From NCBI GenBank assembly GCA_023433925.1, contig JAEYTO010000095.1:1-8074 (forward strand): a stretch of 8,074 nucleotides of DNA. Reading direction: 5' to 3'. How positions within the stretch are numbered: the first letter of the stretch is position 1; each line of letters begins with the position of its first letter. Both the position numbers and the translations under genes were made by a program. Positions 5,842 to 8,074 of this stretch are shown here, piece by piece. The notes beneath the pieces are model-generated. The model was not told where the DNA came from. It saw only the letters and a list, made by a program, of their open reading frames with translations, and ran no database searches. The stretch comes from Pseudomonadota bacterium. GTDB taxonomy: Bacteria > Desulfobacterota > Desulfovibrionia > Desulfovibrionales > Desulfovibrionaceae.

Positions 5842-5870
5842 AGACTACGCCGGTTCAGCCGGCGGCGCAA
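5842..5870 (-). promoter_or_regulatory. Possible promoter of the HEAT-like gene with a dyad spacer
   Basis: TTGCGC (5870-5865), a 17-nt spacer and TAGTCT (5847-5842). The match to consensus is poor, but position (after the terminator, before the ribosome site) is right. The spacer is exactly an inverted repeat, CGCCGG-5 nt-CCGGCG (5864-5848), which could be bound by a MerR-like regulator or be a simple operator. Confidence 0.3.
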
Positions 5871-5881
5871 CGCGGCCCACG

Positions 5882-5919
5882 AAAAAACGGCCGCCTCCCG
5901 AAGCACGGGAAGCGGCCGT
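5882..5919 (-). terminator. Strong intrinsic terminator of the ykgJ-TPR cluster
   Basis: On the minus strand a 14-bp stem (5919-5906 with 5900-5887, one G-T wobble) closes a 5-nt loop (TGCTT) and runs straight into six T (5887-5882, the first of them paired). It ends transcription of the three upstream genes about 63 bp before the HEAT-like ATG. Confidence 0.92.
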
Positions 5920-6055
5920 CGAAACTCGTAGCCTCAGCCACCGACGAGGCAGGCGCATGGAACCAGCCAAGCCTGCCGTCCGCCCACGGTGTCCCGCCAT
6001 GGAAACGCGGGGCCCAGGGAGGGCGGCGCCCTTCCCGTCTCATACGCCGGGCGCT
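5920..6055 (-). other. Hairpin-rich 3' stretch between the TPR stop and terminator
   Basis: These 136 bases hold no convincing gene but at least two stable stems: GGG-A-AGGGC with GCCCTCCC around GCC (6036-6017), and GGCAGGC with GCCTGCC (5977-5971 and 5954-5948) around a 16-nt loop. The terminator follows directly. It could be a structured 3' UTR or the body of a small RNA; I recognise no known RNA family. Confidence 0.35.
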
Positions 6056-6679
6056 CTATGCCCCGTGGGCCTCAAGCTCCTTGATCAGGCCCTCGGGCGG
6101 CTCGAAGCCGGTCTCCCTGGCCTTCTCGGCATATTCGCGGGCCTGCTTGTAGTTGCCGCGCTCCAGCTCGACCAGAGCCAGGTTGTTCAGGGCCGGGCCG
6201 AAGTTGGCCTCGATCTCCAGGGCGCGCTTGGACTGCCCCTCGGACGCGTCGAGATCGCCCTTCATGTACAGGGCCCCGCCGAGGCTGGCGATGGCCTGCA
6301 CGAAGTTGGCGTCCTTCTTGATGGCCTGCCTGAACGCCGCGATGGCCTTGTCCGCCTCTCCACGCTGCATGTGCACGAAGCCGATGTTGGCGTAGGGCAC
6401 CGGGAAGAGCGGCATGATCTTGGCCGCCAGCTCGTTGTAATGCAGGCAGCCGTCCAGGTCCCCGCGCTGCATGGCGATGCCGCCGAGCTGAACGTAGGCC
6501 TCCACGAGCTTGGGCGAGCACTCCAGGGCCTTGAGGAAGGATTCCTCGGCCTCCTTGAACATGCGCTTCGTCAGATAGCCCATGCCGAGGCTGTAGTGCG
6601 TGTTGGCGCACTGGGGGTTTTCCTGGAGCTTTCTTTGATGCTCCTCGATGTATGCGTCGACCTTGGCGGTGTTGCTCAT
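6056..6679 (-). CDS. Tetratricopeptide-repeat protein
   Basis: A 207-aa soluble protein built of five TPR units in strict 34-residue register, at about 25-58, 59-92, 93-126, 127-160 and 161-194. Each carries the W/L-G-Y/A pattern, for example YSLGMGYLTKRMFKEAEESF, ANIGFVHMQRGEADKAIAAF and NNLALVELERGNYKQAREYA. A short N-terminal helix (MSNTAKVDAYIEEHQRKLQE) and a C-terminal helix (EGLIKELEAHGA) cap the array. TPR arrays bind peptides or assemble complexes; the partner cannot be read from sequence. No signal peptide is present, so it is cytoplasmic. The ATG at 6679 has GGAGG at 6692-6688. It is the last gene of the ykgJ cluster, 51 bp after the 115-aa gene. Confidence 0.92.
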   Translation of the reverse strand: MSNTAKVDAYIEEHQRKLQENPQCANTHYSLGMGYLTKRMFKEAEESFLKALECSPKLVEAYVQLGGIAMQRGDLDGCLHYNELAAKIMPLFPVPYANIGFVHMQRGEADKAIAAFRQAIKKDANFVQAIASLGGALYMKGDLDASEGQSKRALEIEANFGPALNNLALVELERGNYKQAREYAEKARETGFEPPEGLIKELEAHGA

Positions 6680-6701
6680 GCGTCGTCCCTCCGAGGGCCT
6701 T

Positions 6702-6719
6702 GTTTGACGATGGTTTGAC
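6702..6719. repeat. 7-bp direct repeat with 11-bp period
   Basis: GTTTGAC occurs at 6702-6708 and 6713-6719, one helical turn apart, in the gap between the 115-aa gene and the TPR gene. Tandem half-sites of this kind are typical of response-regulator binding, but two short copies can arise by chance. Confidence 0.3.
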
Positions 6720-6730
6720 CGGGGCCTCGA

Positions 6731-7078
6731 CTAGTCCTTGAGTATGTCCTGCTCCCTGAGGAAGTCCAGGTACCAGCGGGCGAAGTCCATCATGCCCACA
6801 TAGCGGTCCACGTGATTGATGACGCCGTTAGCCAGGTCGAATGCGCCTTGGGCGTAGGCGTCATCGTGCCTTTTGTCGGGCACCGAGCGCAGAAACGAGC
6901 GCACGAGTTCATGGGCCGTGAGCCTGACCTCGTCGGTGCGTATGTCGATGGGGTCCTTGGGCTCGGCGAACGGCTCCCAGTTCTCGTAGCCGATCTTGTC
7001 CACGAACTTGCGCCTGCGGGGCGACAAGCGCTCGTAGATGGCCCGCTTCTGATCTTCGTGCTCCCGGCTTCCGGCCAC
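6731..7078 (-). CDS. Conserved-looking hypothetical protein, 115 aa
   Basis: I do not recognise the family. The protein is charged, lacks cysteine and has no signal or membrane segment. It appears mainly helical: a basic N-terminal part (EDQKRAIYERLSPRRRKFVDKIGY, 8-31), a proline-rich turn with WEPFAEPKDPIDIRTDEV (34-51) and C-terminal helices ending DFARWYLDFLREQDILKD. The start chosen is the GTG at 7078-7076. Its first base is the last base of the ykgJ TAG stop (TAGTG), and GGAGG at 7092-7088 lies nine bases upstream. This is the classic layout for translational coupling, so the product is probably made in step with the YkgJ-like protein. A longer in-frame reading back to 7177 would run inside ykgJ and gives an implausible Arg-rich leader. 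Confidence 0.82.
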   Translation of the reverse strand: MAGSREHEDQKRAIYERLSPRRRKFVDKIGYENWEPFAEPKDPIDIRTDEVRLTAHELVRSFLRSVPDKRHDDAYAQGAFDLANGVINHVDRYVGMMDFARWYLDFLREQDILKD

Positions 7079-7938
7079 TACTTGCCGCCTCCGAACTCGA
7101 TGATCGTCGGATTGCCGTTGCAGCCATTGCCGGACGAGGCGCAGCCGCCGCAGTCGGACTTCTCGCAGCCCGTGCACTCGCCGCTCCTGGCCTGGGTCAT
7201 GGAGGGAATGCCCGGCGCGGCGGGCGCGGGCTGTCCGGCCTGGCCGGCCGGGGCCGCGAAGGGATCGGCGTGCATGGCTTCCTGCGTGGCGGTGTCCTTG
7301 CCCAGGAACTCCTCGTCGAAAGTGGACATGAGCGCCGAAGCCAGGGGCATGAGCATGGAGGTCATCTTCGTGTACTTCGTGTTCAGGCCGTCCACGATCT
7401 CCTGGCTGAGCTCCGCCAGCGCGCCATGGATGCGCTCCATGTTCACCGTGGGGTACGGCCGTCCGGGCTCGAAGTTGGACAGGCCGCAGGTGTGGCCCTG
7501 CCCGGCGATGGATAGGGGAATGCCGTACAGGCGGCAGGTGATCGGCCTGATATCGTAGAGCACGCAGGCATCGTCGGCCTGGAGCATGGGGCAGCGCACG
7601 CGCTTCCTGGCCATGTCCTCCAGGACTTCCTCGGCCTGGGCGCCCTGCTCCGAGCGCTTGAAGGCCTTCTTGGCCAGCTTGACCTGCCGGCGCTCGGCCT
7701 CGTCGGCGCGCTCGATCACCGCCTGGCGCTCAAGGCCGTGCAGTCTCTCGTTGAACTTCCGGTTGATGTACAGCGCCTCGACGAGGCTCAGGTCGAACAC
7801 CGCGTGGCAGCAGTCGCTGCATCCGGGCCGGCAGGCGACGGCATCGCCGCACTGCTCGCGCACACGGCGGAATATCTCGTCCACCGAGGCGACGAGCTTT
7901 TCGTATTTGGCGAAGGTTGCGCTGAAGTCCAAAGCCAT
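7078..7938 (-). CDS. YkgJ-family cysteine-cluster protein with Cys-rich tail
   Basis: A 286-aa cytoplasmic protein. The YkgJ-type CxxxCxxCC site is CRPGCSDCC (Cys36, 40, 43, 44), followed by CPMLQADDACVLYDIRPITC (Cys116, 125, 135) in the RxxxCRLYG context and Cys151. The family is annotated as zinc- or iron-sulfur-cluster binding, and its biochemical role is poorly known. Residues 224-250 form an Ala/Pro/Gly/Gln linker, and the tail after 250 carries five further cysteines, CTGCEKSDCGGC and GNGC (255, 258, 263, 266, 273). That suggests a second metal site outside the core family. The ATG at 7938 has AGGAGA at 7950-7945. The putative end of the right-hand IS is at 7952, so only the ribosome site separates gene and IS. 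It heads the cluster with the 115-aa and TPR genes. Confidence 0.9.
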   Translation of the reverse strand: MALDFSATFAKYEKLVASVDEIFRRVREQCGDAVACRPGCSDCCHAVFDLSLVEALYINRKFNERLHGLERQAVIERADEAERRQVKLAKKAFKRSEQGAQAEEVLEDMARKRVRCPMLQADDACVLYDIRPITCRLYGIPLSIAGQGHTCGLSNFEPGRPYPTVNMERIHGALAELSQEIVDGLNTKYTKMTSMLMPLASALMSTFDEEFLGKDTATQEAMHADPFAAPAGQAGQPAPAAPGIPSMTQARSGECTGCEKSDCGGCASSGNGCNGNPTIIEFGGGK

Positions 7939-7977
7939 GGCTGTTCTCCTAGAGGCTGTTATGAACCGTGGGTAGTG

Positions 7978-8005
7978 CTTATAGAGTGAGCATGACTCAC
8001 CGTAA
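7978..8005 (-). promoter_or_regulatory. Possible outward promoter from the IS into ykgJ
   Basis: On the minus strand TATAAG (7983-7978) is a 5/6 -10 box, with a poor TTACGG (8005-8000) 16 bases upstream. Transcription would start near 7971, inside the IS, and run into ykgJ. The same bases read CTTATAG on the plus strand and may serve the transposase as well. Confidence 0.35.
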
Positions 8006-8074
8006 GCCCTACCCCACGGACGTAAGCGACGAGGAGTGGTCCTTCGTCGCACCCTATCTCTCTCTTCTGCCTGA
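7992..8074 (+). CDS. IS5-family transposase N-terminus (partial)
   Basis: The first 27 codons are present: MTHRKPYPTDVSDEEWSF followed by VAPYLSLLP. The 'YPTDVSDEEW..VAPYL' start is typical of the DUF4096 N-terminal domain of IS5-family DDE transposases (IS1031/IS427-type groups). The gene reads out through the right edge. A short inverted repeat, GTGAG-CATGA-CTCAC (7986-8000), surrounds the ATG and could limit its translation. The upstream GAGTGAG is at best a weak ribosome site. Confidence 0.78.
   Translation, partial: MTHRKPYPTDVSDEEWSFVAPYLSLLP

Larger units (their letters stand above)
7952..8074 (+). mobile_element. IS5-like insertion sequence, left end (partial)
   Basis: The element continues past the right edge. 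Its left terminus is placed at GAGGCTGTT (7952), since this resembles the GAG/GGG-CTGTT ends of IS5-family members and the ykgJ ribosome site ends just before it. The flanking CTA (7949-7951) could be part of a target duplication. The boundary is an inference, because the other end is not available. Confidence 0.5.

Noticed and set aside
5855..6043. 62-codon minus-strand frame in the TPR-HEAT gap
   Set aside because: It reads straight through the strong terminator stem, lacks a convincing ribosome site and has Arg/Pro-rich composition.
5030..6718. 562-codon plus-strand frame spanning HEAT-like and TPR genes
   Set aside because: It crosses two real minus-strand genes and the strong terminator; composition is that of an antisense shadow.
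1..8074. Composite transposon carrying dsr
   Set aside because: The two IS appear to belong to different families, so they would not mobilise the segment together as a classical composite element.

Overview
The window is a G+C-rich bacterial segment from a sulfate reducer, most probably a member of the Desulfovibrionaceae. The clearest evidence is a complete dsrA-dsrB-dsrD set followed by a cobB/dsrN-type amidase. Gene lengths (DsrA 437 aa, DsrB 381 aa) and cysteine numbering match what I recall of the Desulfovibrio vulgaris dissimilatory sulfite reductase, and the order dsrA-dsrB-dsrD-cobB is the one I recall for D. vulgaris. Every non-transposase gene lies on the minus strand, so transcription runs from high to low coordinates.

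In transcription order: a three-gene cluster (7938-6056) encodes a YkgJ-type cysteine-cluster protein with an extra Cys-rich tail, a 115-aa protein of unknown function whose GTG start overlaps the ykgJ stop, and a protein made almost wholly of five 34-residue TPR units. It ends in a hairpin-rich stretch and a very strong intrinsic terminator (5882-5919). A single gene for a 253-aa HEAT-like helical protein follows (5818-5057) with a weaker terminator (4995-5022). A control region of about 400 bp then precedes dsrA, with several dyads, a TTGACA-type promoter and a folded leader. The dsr block (4656-237) is dsrA, dsrB, dsrD and cobB. Hairpins lie in the dsrB-dsrD and dsrD-cobB gaps and may set relative expression. 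No T-run terminator follows cobB.

DsrA and DsrB form the siroheme-containing reductase that reduces sulfite during anaerobic respiration. DsrD is known to stimulate DsrAB, and the CobB/DsrN-like protein probably amidates the siroheme-type cofactor. The partners DsrC and DsrMKJOP are not in the window.

Both edges are partial insertion sequences of different families, with transposases reading outward: a possible IS630-like element at the left (1 to about 125) and an IS5-like element at the right (about 7952-8074). The right one sits only about 13 bp upstream of ykgJ and has probably cut it off from its own promoter. Ending in a transposase at both edges is also what a draft contig broken at repeats looks like. 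I found no unequivocally new system. The best leads are the possible read-through-protection hairpin at the left IS, the dyad at the dsrA transcription start, the extra cysteine in the DsrA cofactor motif, and the uncharacterised ykgJ-115aa-TPR-HEAT neighbourhood.
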